Of a stretch of DNA of 64,000 nt, positions 49,793 through 57,237 are shown one piece after another. The notes beneath the pieces were generated by a model. It was not told where the DNA came from and ran no database searches. It saw nothing but the letters and a program-made list of their open reading frames with translations. How positions within the stretch are numbered: position 1 is the first letter of the stretch; the number at the start of each line of letters is the position of its first letter. Source of the stretch: JACDER01 sp036394915 (GTDB lineage: Bacteria; Actinomycetota; Thermoleophilia; Gaiellales; Gaiellaceae); assembly GCA_036394915.1 (NCBI GenBank), contig DASWEE010000061.1, forward strand, positions 62,001-126,000. The letters are read 5' to 3'. A program made the translations under genes and the position numbers.

Positions 49793-50782
49793 TTAGGACC
49801 AGGCGGTTTCGACGACCGGGGCGCGTTCCCTGAGCGGCTCCCACCAGTCGCGGCGCTCGGTGTACCAGGCGACCGTCTCGCGCAGACCGGCCTCGAAGTC
49901 CCACCCAGGAGACCATCCGAGCTCGGTGCGGATCTTCGTCGAGTCCAGCAGGTAACGGCGGTCGTGCCCCGGCCGGTCGGGGACGATCGTCTTCAACGAC
50001 TCCGGCTTGCCCGTCAGCTCGAGCACTGCGTCGGCGACCTCGTCGATCGACTTCTCCACCCCGGAACCAACGTTGTAGGTCTCGCCGACACTGCCTCGCG
50101 TGAGGACGAGCTCGATTGCGCCGCAATGGTCCAGCACGTGCAGCCACTCGCGACGGTTTTGCGTCGAGGCGTACAGCGGCAACGGTTTGTCGTCGAGGGC
50201 ATGCGTGATGAAGAGGGGAATCACCTTCTCCGGGAACTGGTACGGCCCGTAGTTGTTGGAGCAGTTCGTGATCGTCACCGGAAGGTCGAAAGTCTCGTGA
50301 TAGGCGCGCACGTAATGATCTGCGGCCGCCTTCGAGGCGTTGTACGGCGTGCGCGGGCGATACGGCGAGCGCTCGCTGAAGCGCTCGTCGGTGTCGAGAG
50401 GAAGATCCCCATACACCTCGCAGGTCGAAATGTTGTGAAAACGTCCAACACCCGCGCGCCGCGACGCCTCGAGGAGCAGCTGAGTGCCGAGCACGTTCGT
50501 CCGCGCGAACAGGCCCGGATCGAGCACCGCGAGGCTGTTATGCGACTCGGCGGCGAAGTTGACGACGGTCTCGATCTCGTGCTCCCGCAGCGTCCGCTCG
50601 GCGAGGTCGAGGTCGCCGATGTCACCGTGGACGAACGGAACCTCGGTCGGGACGCTCTCGCGAACGCCGGCGTAGGTGAGCAGGTCGTAGACAACCAGAT
50701 GGTCGTCAGGATGAGCCGCCGTCCAGTACCGAACGAAGTTGGAGCCGATGAACCCCGCTCCGCCGGTGACGAGTAGTCGCAC
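49793..50782 (-). CDS. rmlB: dTDP-glucose 4,6-dehydratase
   Basis: A 329-residue short-chain dehydrogenase-type enzyme: dTDP-glucose to dTDP-4-keto-6-deoxyglucose. Marks: RLLVTGGAGFIGSNFVRYW, HGDIGDL, NFAAESHNS, YNASKAAADHYVRAYHETFDLP (YxxxK) and NNYGPYQFPEK. The loop usually STDEVYG reads STCEVYGD (Thr, Cys121, Glu122), so the canonical Asp is Cys. GTG 50782 is chosen because TACTCT lies 6 bases before it. It is on the same strand as the other rml genes but separated from them by an exported protein gene. Confidence 0.92.
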   Translation of the reverse strand: MRLLVTGGAGFIGSNFVRYWTAAHPDDHLVVYDLLTYAGVRESVPTEVPFVHGDIGDLDLAERTLREHEIETVVNFAAESHNSLAVLDPGLFARTNVLGTQLLLEASRRAGVGRFHNISTCEVYGDLPLDTDERFSERSPYRPRTPYNASKAAADHYVRAYHETFDLPVTITNCSNNYGPYQFPEKVIPLFITHALDDKPLPLYASTQNRREWLHVLDHCGAIELVLTRGSVGETYNVGSGVEKSIDEVADAVLELTGKPESLKTIVPDRPGHDRRYLLDSTKIRTELGWSPGWDFEAGLRETVAWYTERRDWWEPLRERAPVVETAWS

Positions 50783-50788
50783 GTCCGA

Positions 50789-50794
50789 AGAGTA
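50789..50794 (-). promoter_or_regulatory. Probable -10 box (TACTCT) of rmlB
   Basis: TACTCT, 6 bases (TCGGAC), then GTG 50782. It decides the start against an in-frame ATG seven codons upstream, which lies before this box. Confidence 0.5.
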
Positions 50795-50932
50795 GTCGTG
50801 CATCTACCCCGGCGACCCCATGGCACGACGCAGCCTCGATCGCCGTGCCAGGCTACAGCCTGGCTCGCAAGGAGTAGCGATCGGGCTGCCGGGACCACCG
50901 AGCTGCCCCCGGGACCAAAGGGCCCGAGAAGC

Positions 50933-51865
50933 CTAGAGCCTGACGACGCGGCTGAACCCAGCCACGTAGCCGGGGCCGGCCTCGCGGGCCGGCATGAAGA
51001 TCCGGAGCTGCGAGCCTCCGCGCGGCGCGTGGAAACGAACGGAACCGTTGGCGTCGAGCCTGAGCGTGCCGACGGTGTGCCAGCGAGCCTGACCGAGCCG
51101 CACCTGCACCCGAACGTGCGCGCCGGCGAGCGAGCGCGCCGCCTGGGCATAGGCCCGAAACGCTCCGCCGCCGCGCTTGAGCTCGATTCGAGGCCGGACG
51201 TTGACCGTCGCCGCCACGCTCGTCTGGTCATCGAGGCGTCCCTGGTAGGTGGTCCGGATCGTCGGCGTCACCTCCAGCACCCACGCACCGCGGGACCCGA
51301 TCGCCTCCAGGCTCGCGATCTGCTCAGCCTCGGGCCGGCCGTACCGCCGAGCGAGAAGGGTCGCCTCCCGCCTGAGCGACGGAGACCCTGGACTTTCGTG
51401 CAGCCCGCCGATCGAGGCGTACGCACAACTATGCGGCGTCGGAAACTCGCCCGCGAGCGGCACGGAGTCCCCGAACACGACCGGCTCTGGCACAGTCGTG
51501 AGGGGTGGTGGAACCACGACAACCGTCCCCGCGCCCGCGCCGAAGCCCGTGACTGAGTAGGGATACCTTCCGGGAGCGACGAAGTCGTTGCAACCGGGGG
51601 GCACCAGGTAGATGACACCGCCCACTGGAACTGGGCGAAAAGGGAATGAGATCGAGCAAGGCAAGTCGGTGAACCTCACCTCGCTTCGGGCCGATGAGGC
51701 TGGGCCAAGCCAGAAAACCGGGTCGTTGGCGGTCACACTCACGTTCGAAGGAAACGGCCCCTCCGCGGTGATCCGCACCGCGGCGCCGCACGCCATGGCC
51801 TGACCGGCAGCCACGAGTGCTGCAACGACGACAACCGGTGCGACAGCCTTCCCGCATACGCTCAT
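50933..51865 (-). CDS. Exported protein, function unknown
   Basis: A 310-residue protein with a signal peptide (MSVCGKAVAPVVVVAALVAAGQAMA). The first mature domain (about 27-115) looks like a cupredoxin- or Ig-like beta domain (VSVTANDPVFWLGP, RYPYSVTGF). The C-terminus (about 200-310) is another beta domain of sugar- or surface-binding look. No family recognised. TGGGAGGAAG gives ATG 51865. It is located inside the rml cluster on the same strand, after rmlD. Confidence 0.72.
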   Translation of the reverse strand: MSVCGKAVAPVVVVAALVAAGQAMACGAAVRITAEGPFPSNVSVTANDPVFWLGPASSARSEVRFTDLPCSISFPFRPVPVGGVIYLVPPGCNDFVAPGRYPYSVTGFGAGAGTVVVVPPPLTTVPEPVVFGDSVPLAGEFPTPHSCAYASIGGLHESPGSPSLRREATLLARRYGRPEAEQIASLEAIGSRGAWVLEVTPTIRTTYQGRLDDQTSVAATVNVRPRIELKRGGGAFRAYAQAARSLAGAHVRVQVRLGQARWHTVGTLRLDANGSVRFHAPRGGSQLRIFMPAREAGPGYVAGFSRVVRL

Positions 51866-51904
51866 CTTCCTCCCAGCAAATGAGACGCCAGGGGCGGCAA
51901 AAGG

Positions 51905-52705
51905 CTAGGCGAGCCGCTCGAGGCAGGCGCGCAGCCCTTCGCGCCAGTTCGGAAGGCGTGGAGCCTGGGGACGCTCGCTGCGGAGAACCGAATACGCCGG
52001 CCGCGGCGCCGGCCGGCCGAGCTCATCCGTCGAAATCCGTCGCACGCGGCAATCGACGCCCGCCTCCTCGAAGATCGCCTCGGCGAACTCCGCCCACGTG
52101 CAGTCGCCGTCCGCGGCCACGTGCCAGATCCCCTCGGGCCGCTCGACGATCGCGCGCGTCGCCTCCGCCAGGTGTCCCGCGTAGGTGGGGGAGCCGCGCT
52201 GGTCGTCGACGACGGCGACCTCGTCCCGCTCCCGACCGAACCGGAGCATCGTGCGCAGGAAGTTGTTGCCAGTCGGCCCGAACAGCCAGGAGCTGCGGAC
52301 GATCCAGCCGCGCCCGATCTCCCGCTCGCCGGCGAGCTTCGAGCGGCCGTAGGCGGAGAGCGGATTGGGCTCGTCCGACTCGACATAGGGCTCCGCCTTC
52401 GTCCCGTCGAACACGTAGTCCGTCGAGTAGTAAACGACCGGCGCCCCGAGCGCGGCGACGTTCCGCGTTCCCGCCGCGTTCACGGTCAGCGCCCCCTCGG
52501 GGCTGTCCTCCGCGCCGTCAACGTCGGTCCAGGCCGCAGCGTGCAGAACCAGGTCCGCGGCCAGGTCGGGAGCCAGCTGGGTCACGTCCCAGTCGGCGCG
52601 CGTCAAGCGAACAGCGTCCGGGAACACCTCGCCCAGCGCGGCACCGAGCTGGCCGCCGGCGCCGGTTATGACGATGCGTCGCTTCGCTCGCGTGGGGGAA
52701 ACCAT
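51905..52705 (-). CDS. rmlD: dTDP-4-dehydrorhamnose reductase
   Basis: A 266-residue NADPH-dependent reductase, last step to dTDP-L-rhamnose. Marks: RRIVITGAGGQLGAALGE, HAAAWTDVDGAE, YYSTDYVFDGTK, NPLSAYGRSKLAGE (YxxxK) and RSSWLFGPTGNNF. The only usable start is ATG 52705, and it lies in the loop of the palindromic repeat at 52692. The first residues MVSPTRAKRR are therefore repeat-derived. The long upstream frame is only shadow. It is third after rmlA and rmlC. Confidence 0.9.
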   Translation of the reverse strand: MVSPTRAKRRIVITGAGGQLGAALGEVFPDAVRLTRADWDVTQLAPDLAADLVLHAAAWTDVDGAEDSPEGALTVNAAGTRNVAALGAPVVYYSTDYVFDGTKAEPYVESDEPNPLSAYGRSKLAGEREIGRGWIVRSSWLFGPTGNNFLRTMLRFGRERDEVAVVDDQRGSPTYAGHLAEATRAIVERPEGIWHVAADGDCTWAEFAEAIFEEAGVDCRVRRISTDELGRPAPRPAYSVLRSERPQAPRLPNWREGLRACLERLA

Positions 52706-52777
52706 GTTTCCCCCACGAGCCCCCTTCTTAGAACCTGAGGTGGGGGAACCTCCCGGTTCCCCCACTCCCCCTCCCCC
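52692..52777. repeat. Palindromic repeat, variant B, copy 2, overlapping the rmlD start
   Basis: GTGGGGGAAAC-CAT-GTTTCCCCCAC followed by the same spacer (CTTCTTAGAACCTGA) and second palindrome as at 45671-45757; about four differences in about 80 bases. On the minus strand the loop CAT is the ATG of rmlD, so the hairpin covers its ribosome-binding region. Confidence 0.82.
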
Positions 52778-52785
52778 CAGCCGCG

Positions 52786-53259
52786 TCAACTCGCGCGGCT
52801 GGCTGCGGCGTCCCGTTCCGACAGGATCGGCGATTGCGTGCTCCAGAGGTGCTTGACGCGCGGATCGTTCCACGGAACCTCGTGCTCGTCCGGATCGTCG
52901 GCGTCGTACTCCTCGGTCACCTCGTAGCAGAAGAGAACGTCGGTCAGCGCCTCGTAGCCGTGCGCGAGCCGGCCCGGGACGTAAACGGCGACTGGGTTCT
53001 CGTCACCGATGTCGAGCACAAAAGTCTCGCCGCTGTCGACGTCGAGCAGCACGACCCGGATCATCCCCTCCAGACAGACGAAGAGGTCGTCCTGCCCGCG
53101 CTCGTGGTAGTGGAGACCCTTGATCACGCCCTTGCGCGTGAAGCAGATGTTCGTCTGCCGGGTTTGCTTCGGCAGCCAGCTATCACGACGGATCTCCATG
53201 AACCAGCCGCGGCCGTCGTCGTGACGGCCAAGGGGGAGAACCTGGACCTGGTCGATCAC
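52786..53259 (-). CDS. rmlC: dTDP-4-dehydrorhamnose 3,5-epimerase-like protein
   Basis: A 157-residue cupin of the RmlC family, which epimerises dTDP-4-keto-6-deoxyglucose at C3 and C5. Marks: GRGWFMEIRRDSW, TRKGVIKGLHYHERGQDDLFVCLEGMIRVVLLDV (catalytic-type His in GLHYH), and VYVPGRLAHGYEALTD. It is shorter than usual (about 180). Another sugar epimerase or isomerase of the same fold is possible. ATGA overlap with rmlA on the upstream side. Confidence 0.85.
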   Translation of the reverse strand: MIDQVQVLPLGRHDDGRGWFMEIRRDSWLPKQTRQTNICFTRKGVIKGLHYHERGQDDLFVCLEGMIRVVLLDVDSGETFVLDIGDENPVAVYVPGRLAHGYEALTDVLFCYEVTEEYDADDPDEHEVPWNDPRVKHLWSTQSPILSERDAAASRAS

Positions 53260-54329
53260 AGGATTCCGATCCGGGAGTCGTCCCCGACGAGGAGGCGGTA
53301 GGCCTTCGGCTTCGAGTTCGAGCCGCCGATGACGACGTTGCGGCCGATCAGGGAGCCTTCGAGCCGGTGCTCGAGGTCGCTGATCTTCGAGTTCTCGAGC
53401 ACGATCGAGTTCTCGATCTCCGCGCGCTCAATCTCGCAACCGTCGGCGACCGCGCTGTAGGGGCCGATGTACGCGTCCCGGATGAGAGCGTTCGCTCCGA
53501 TCGCCACCGGGCCGCGCACCTGGCAGCGCTCGAGCCTCGTTCCCGGGCCGACAGAGACGCGGCCTTCGATCCGCGAGTCGACGAGCTCGCCCTCGACGCG
53601 CGGCTCGATCGTGTCCAGCAGCAGGCGGTTCGTCTCGAGCATGTCCTCCCACTTCCCGGTGTCCTTCCACCAGCCGGTGACGACGTGCGGCTCGACCCTC
53701 ATCCCCTCGTCGATCAGGGCCTGGATCGCCTCCGTGATCTCGTACTCGCCCCGCGCGGAGGGCTCGAGGGAGCGGCAGACGTCGAAGATGCCGGGCTGGA
53801 ACATGTAGACGCCGACGAGCGCGAGGTCCGAGGCTGGCTCGGGCGGCTTCTCCGTCAGCCGCACGACCCGCTCGCCCTCCAGCTCAGCGACCCCGAATGC
53901 GGTCGGATTCGGAACGTGCTGGAGCAGGATCAGTGCATCCGGCTGCGAGCTCTTGAACTGCTCGACCATCCGGTCGATCCCGTCCCGCAGCAGGTTGTCG
54001 CCGAGGTAGACGACGAACTGCGAATCGCCGATCTCCTCCTCAGCGGTCAGGACAGCGTGTGCGATCCCCAGCGGCTCGTGCTGCTCCACATACGCGATCC
54101 GGAGCCCCCAACGGGAGCCATCTCCCGTCCGCTCCCGGATCTCGTCCCCCGACTGGCCCGGCGAGACGACGATCGTGATCTCGTCGATCCCGGCATCGCG
54201 CATCGCCTCGATGCCGTAGAAGAGGACGGGCTTGTTGGCGACCGGGACGAGCTGCTTCGCGCTCGAGTACGTGAGCGGGCGCAGCCGTGTGCCGGCTCCC
54301 CCCGCCAGAATCAGACCCTTGAGGTTCAT
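53256..54329 (-). CDS. rmlA: Glucose-1-phosphate thymidylyltransferase, long form
   Basis: A 357-residue nucleotidyltransferase that makes dTDP-glucose. Marks: GLILAGGAGTRLRPLTYSSAKQLVPVANKP (nucleotide loop), FVVYLGDNLLRDGID (metal Asp), EKPPEPASDLALVGVY and TGWWKDTGKWEDML. The C-terminal part (about 245-357) is a left-handed beta helix, as in the long RmlA/RffH-like archaeal-actinobacterial form. The true start is ATG 54329; the in-frame region upstream is a shadow. TAGGCT lies 11 bases before it. Confidence 0.93.
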   Translation of the reverse strand: MNLKGLILAGGAGTRLRPLTYSSAKQLVPVANKPVLFYGIEAMRDAGIDEITIVVSPGQSGDEIRERTGDGSRWGLRIAYVEQHEPLGIAHAVLTAEEEIGDSQFVVYLGDNLLRDGIDRMVEQFKSSQPDALILLQHVPNPTAFGVAELEGERVVRLTEKPPEPASDLALVGVYMFQPGIFDVCRSLEPSARGEYEITEAIQALIDEGMRVEPHVVTGWWKDTGKWEDMLETNRLLLDTIEPRVEGELVDSRIEGRVSVGPGTRLERCQVRGPVAIGANALIRDAYIGPYSAVADGCEIERAEIENSIVLENSKISDLEHRLEGSLIGRNVVIGGSNSKPKAYRLLVGDDSRIGIL

Positions 54330-54401
54330 GGCGGGCGCCAAGCCTAGCCGGTGTACATCCGGCCAGCACAGACTCCCAGCACGCGAAGGAAGGGGGAGCT
54401 C

Positions 54402-54468
54402 GAGGGGGAAACGGAGTTTCCCCTTCGAATGAAGCGGGGGGCGCGGCTTTGCCGGGCGCCCCGCGTTT
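54402..54468. repeat. Palindromic intergenic hairpins between rmlA and the small membrane gene
   Basis: GGGGAAAC-GGA-GTTTCCCC (54405-54423) is followed by a GC hairpin (GGGGCGC/GCGCCCC type, about 54436-54464). The first resembles the core of the palindromic repeat family but lacks its flanks. The genes on both sides diverge from here, so it is not a simple terminator. Confidence 0.55.
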
Positions 54469-54473
54469 ACCAT
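54468..54473 (+). promoter_or_regulatory. Probable -10 box (TACCAT) of the small membrane protein
   Basis: TACCAT, 6 bases (GCGGGT), GTG 54480. The geometry is identical to the box before the kinase at 16865. Confidence 0.5.
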
Positions 54474-54479
54474 GCGGGT

Positions 54480-54686
54480 GTGGGCGAGGAACACGAAGTC
54501 CAGCATGAGCCTCAGGTGATCGAGGGCGAGGACGAGCTGCCGCGGCAGCCCTCGCTTCCACGTGATCCCTACATCCCGGAGCCCGGCCCGCGCCCCGGGG
54601 AGCGGCGCGCCTTTCATGTGCTTGCCCTCGCGTTCATCCCGATCGCGATCGTGCTCGGGATCGTGCTCTGGGCGCTGGTTCGCTAG
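54480..54686 (+). CDS. Small C-tail-anchored membrane protein
   Basis: A 68-residue protein: acidic and proline-rich N-terminal half (EEHEVQHEPQVIEGEDELP), then a basic turn and one C-terminal transmembrane helix (HVLALAFIPIAIVLGIVLWALVR). The start GTG 54480 rests on the TACCAT-N6 box. No family recognised. It is convergent with the propeller gene (4-base overlap). Confidence 0.65.
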   Translation: MGEEHEVQHEPQVIEGEDELPRQPSLPRDPYIPEPGPRPGERRAFHVLALAFIPIAIVLGIVLWALVR

Positions 54687-55924
54687 CCGCAGCGAGCGAG
54701 AGGGCGAGCCTTGCCGCCTCGGACGTTCTTGATCATCAGTACCTGACCGCAGGGAACGCGCTGGCGCTGAAGGTAAATGATCTCGCGCCCGTTGGGGGAC
54801 CAGTACGCGTCGAAACCTGCCGCGAAATGCCAAGGAATGGCCCGGCCGTCGTCACGAGCCAGTTGGATCTCAGATTGGCCCTCGAGCAGGAACCGTCTCC
54901 CCACCGGCGACCAGCCCTCGAACTCGGCCGATGTGGCAACAACGGTCGGATGCGACCCGTCGGGATCGATGATCCTCAGATCACGATCCCGATAGCGGCG
55001 GTAGAAGGCGAGTCGCTTACCGCTCGAGTCCCAGATACCCGCACCGACGCCGAGTGACCACCGCCGGCCCCGCGCAAGATCGACGATCTCGCTAATGGGA
55101 TCGACGTCGACAAACGAGTAGCAGCGGTGGGCGATCTCGATCCGCCCGCCGTCTGGCGACCAAAGACCACCCCGGCACGTGTCGGTGCCCAAAGGGCGGA
55201 GGTCCGAGCCGCCTGGCCGAATCGCGAACGCGTCGAGCTTGGTATCGGTCGAATGGCCTCGTACGAAGGAGATCCATTCCCCGGTCGGTGACCATCGTGG
55301 GCGGAAACCGCTCGTGAGAACTCGAGCCGACGAGCCGTCGGGGCGTGAGAGGACAATCGACGATCCGCGTGTGAACGCGATCCTCTTGCCATTCGGGGAC
55401 CAAGCGGCGTCCCACGGATCCCTTGCGAGGACGTAAAGACCCGGCTCACCCAAGCGGCCTGTGAGGAGATGGGGATTCTTTCCGTTGGGGTCATCCCGAA
55501 AGAGCGCGATCCATTTCCCGGTCGGTGACCAGAAAAAGCCGGAGACAACGCTCTTGGCTCGAACCCGCACGGAGCCGTCGCGCGGATCGATGATCAGAAG
55601 CCGTGCGCGGGAGCCATTCGCGTCGACGAGAACTGCGAGCAGGTCGCCGCGAGGGCTCCACTGCCAGTAGGCCTCGCGACTGCGAATCAGGATCCGCCGA
55701 TGCCTCCCGTTCGTTTGCACGACCTCTATCTGCGCGCTCAGCGTGCAATGGGGCTCCGTGCCGTGCGGAACGTCGTTCTCGTAGGCAACCCACCGCCCGC
55801 TAGGCGAGAAGTCGAACCAGCCGAACCAGCCAGGACAAGCCTGGGTCGTGCGCGATCCGGTGGCGGACGGGAATGCCCCTACGCCAAGGACACAGGCAAC
55901 GAGCCCAACCAGGACTCCCCTCAC
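54683..55924 (-). CDS. Exported PD40 beta-propeller protein A
   Basis: A 413-residue exported protein with a signal peptide (MRGVLVGLVACVLGVGAFPSATG). PD40/TolB-like blades recur: FDFSPSGRWVAYEND, WQWSPRGDLLAVLV, FFWSPTGKWIALFRD, AAWSPNGKRIAFTRG, PRWSPTGEWISFVRG. The ending RQRVPCGQVLMIKNVRGG...LARCG is shared with the neighbour at 55969. The two are tandem paralogs. The propeller may bind a surface ligand; no catalytic residues are evident. Confidence 0.86.
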   Translation of the reverse strand: MRGVLVGLVACVLGVGAFPSATGSRTTQACPGWFGWFDFSPSGRWVAYENDVPHGTEPHCTLSAQIEVVQTNGRHRRILIRSREAYWQWSPRGDLLAVLVDANGSRARLLIIDPRDGSVRVRAKSVVSGFFWSPTGKWIALFRDDPNGKNPHLLTGRLGEPGLYVLARDPWDAAWSPNGKRIAFTRGSSIVLSRPDGSSARVLTSGFRPRWSPTGEWISFVRGHSTDTKLDAFAIRPGGSDLRPLGTDTCRGGLWSPDGGRIEIAHRCYSFVDVDPISEIVDLARGRRWSLGVGAGIWDSSGKRLAFYRRYRDRDLRIIDPDGSHPTVVATSAEFEGWSPVGRRFLLEGQSEIQLARDDGRAIPWHFAAGFDAYWSPNGREIIYLQRQRVPCGQVLMIKNVRGGKARPLARCG

Positions 55925-55968
55925 GTGTCTATCGACGCGTATGAGAAAGGCCAGTTAGCGCCGATCCT

Positions 55969-57207
55969 CTAGCCGCAGCGCGCGAGCGGGTGGCCGAACT
56001 CGTCCCGCAGGCCCTTGATCATCAGCACCTGCCCGCACGGCACCCGCTGCTTTTGTGTGTAGGCGATCCGTCGCCCAGCCGGCGACCACGCTGGCCCTGC
56101 TCCAATCGCAAAGTTGTGACGCCGGGCCCGTCCGTCGTCGGGCACGAGCTGGATCCTCCGACCGTATGAGACTGCGAACTGACGGCCGTTTGGAGACCAG
56201 CCGTAGAAGCCCAGGAACCCGAGCGCATCGACCTTCGCCGCGTGCGTGCCGTCCACGTGGACGATGGAGAGGCTCTGGCTCGCTTGAGTGCGCTGCTCCA
56301 GCACGAGCCGCTGCCCCGTTGGGCTCCACGTCGCCCTGCCGGAACCGAGCGTCCAGCTCGTACCCTCGGTGACGTCCACTACGTCCGTCTCCGGATTCGT
56401 CCACCCGGGTCTGTAGCAGCCGTGGCGAACAGCAACGACATCTTCCGCGGGCGACCAGTCGAGCCAAACGCAGGAGCCCGTGAACAGAGGGCGCAGTCCC
56501 GTGCCATCGGGATGAATCGCGTACGCGCCTACCTCGTTTCCGTCCCAGCGATAGAAGGAGATCCACTTGCCACTCGGCGACCACGCCGGCCCGACGCCCG
56601 AGGCAAGGACGCGCTTCCCGGTTCCATCCGGATGCAGGAGTATGAGCGCAGGGACACTCCCTGCGTAGCGGCTGAAGGCCAGCCACCTTCCGTCAGGCGA
56701 GAACGCGAAGTCGTCGCCGGGGCGGCCAAGGATGTTCAGCCCAGGCTCACCCAAGCGCCCCGTCAGGAGCTGGCCGGAACGGACGAGCCCGATCCACCTC
56801 CCGTCCGGAGACCAGGCCCACGACCTCACTTCACCGCTCCGCGCCCGAACGCGAACCCTCCCGCCCTTGGGATTGAGGATCCGTAGGTCGTTCTCGGTCC
56901 CGGCGGGGTTGTAGACGCTCATGGCCAGTAGATCCGTGCGGGGCGACCACGAGAACTCGAAGACTCCGCGGACGAGCCGCCGCCTGCCGGTGCCGTCCGT
57001 GCGCATGACGTCAAGCTCCTGAATCGTCCGGCAGTTCGGCACCGTCCCGCGCGGGATCTCGTTCGCGTAAGCAATCCAGTGGCCCGTTGGGGAGAACTCG
57101 TACCAGCCGATGTAGCCCGAGCACGCCTGGGCCGGGTGGGAGCTTGTCGCGGCGGGCAAGACCGTGGCGAATGCCACGGCGACGAGCCCGGCCAGGACTC
57201 CCCTCAT
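55969..57207 (-). CDS. Exported PD40 beta-propeller protein B, paralog of A
   Basis: A 412-residue paralog of the preceding product, aligned from MRGVLAGLVAVAFATVLPAA to KQRVPCGQVLMIKGLRDEFGHPLARCG. Conserved cysteines include QACSGYIGWYEFSP at the N-terminus and the C-terminal VPCGQ/LARCG pair. The blades read FEFSWSPRTDLLAMSV, SWAWSPDGRWIGLVR, DFAFSPDGRWLAFSR and AWSPSGKWISFYR. It arose by local duplication. Confidence 0.86.
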   Translation of the reverse strand: MRGVLAGLVAVAFATVLPAATSSHPAQACSGYIGWYEFSPTGHWIAYANEIPRGTVPNCRTIQELDVMRTDGTGRRRLVRGVFEFSWSPRTDLLAMSVYNPAGTENDLRILNPKGGRVRVRARSGEVRSWAWSPDGRWIGLVRSGQLLTGRLGEPGLNILGRPGDDFAFSPDGRWLAFSRYAGSVPALILLHPDGTGKRVLASGVGPAWSPSGKWISFYRWDGNEVGAYAIHPDGTGLRPLFTGSCVWLDWSPAEDVVAVRHGCYRPGWTNPETDVVDVTEGTSWTLGSGRATWSPTGQRLVLEQRTQASQSLSIVHVDGTHAAKVDALGFLGFYGWSPNGRQFAVSYGRRIQLVPDDGRARRHNFAIGAGPAWSPAGRRIAYTQKQRVPCGQVLMIKGLRDEFGHPLARCG

Positions 57208-57237
57208 GTCGGTATGGACGCCCGAACGAAGTGCCTG

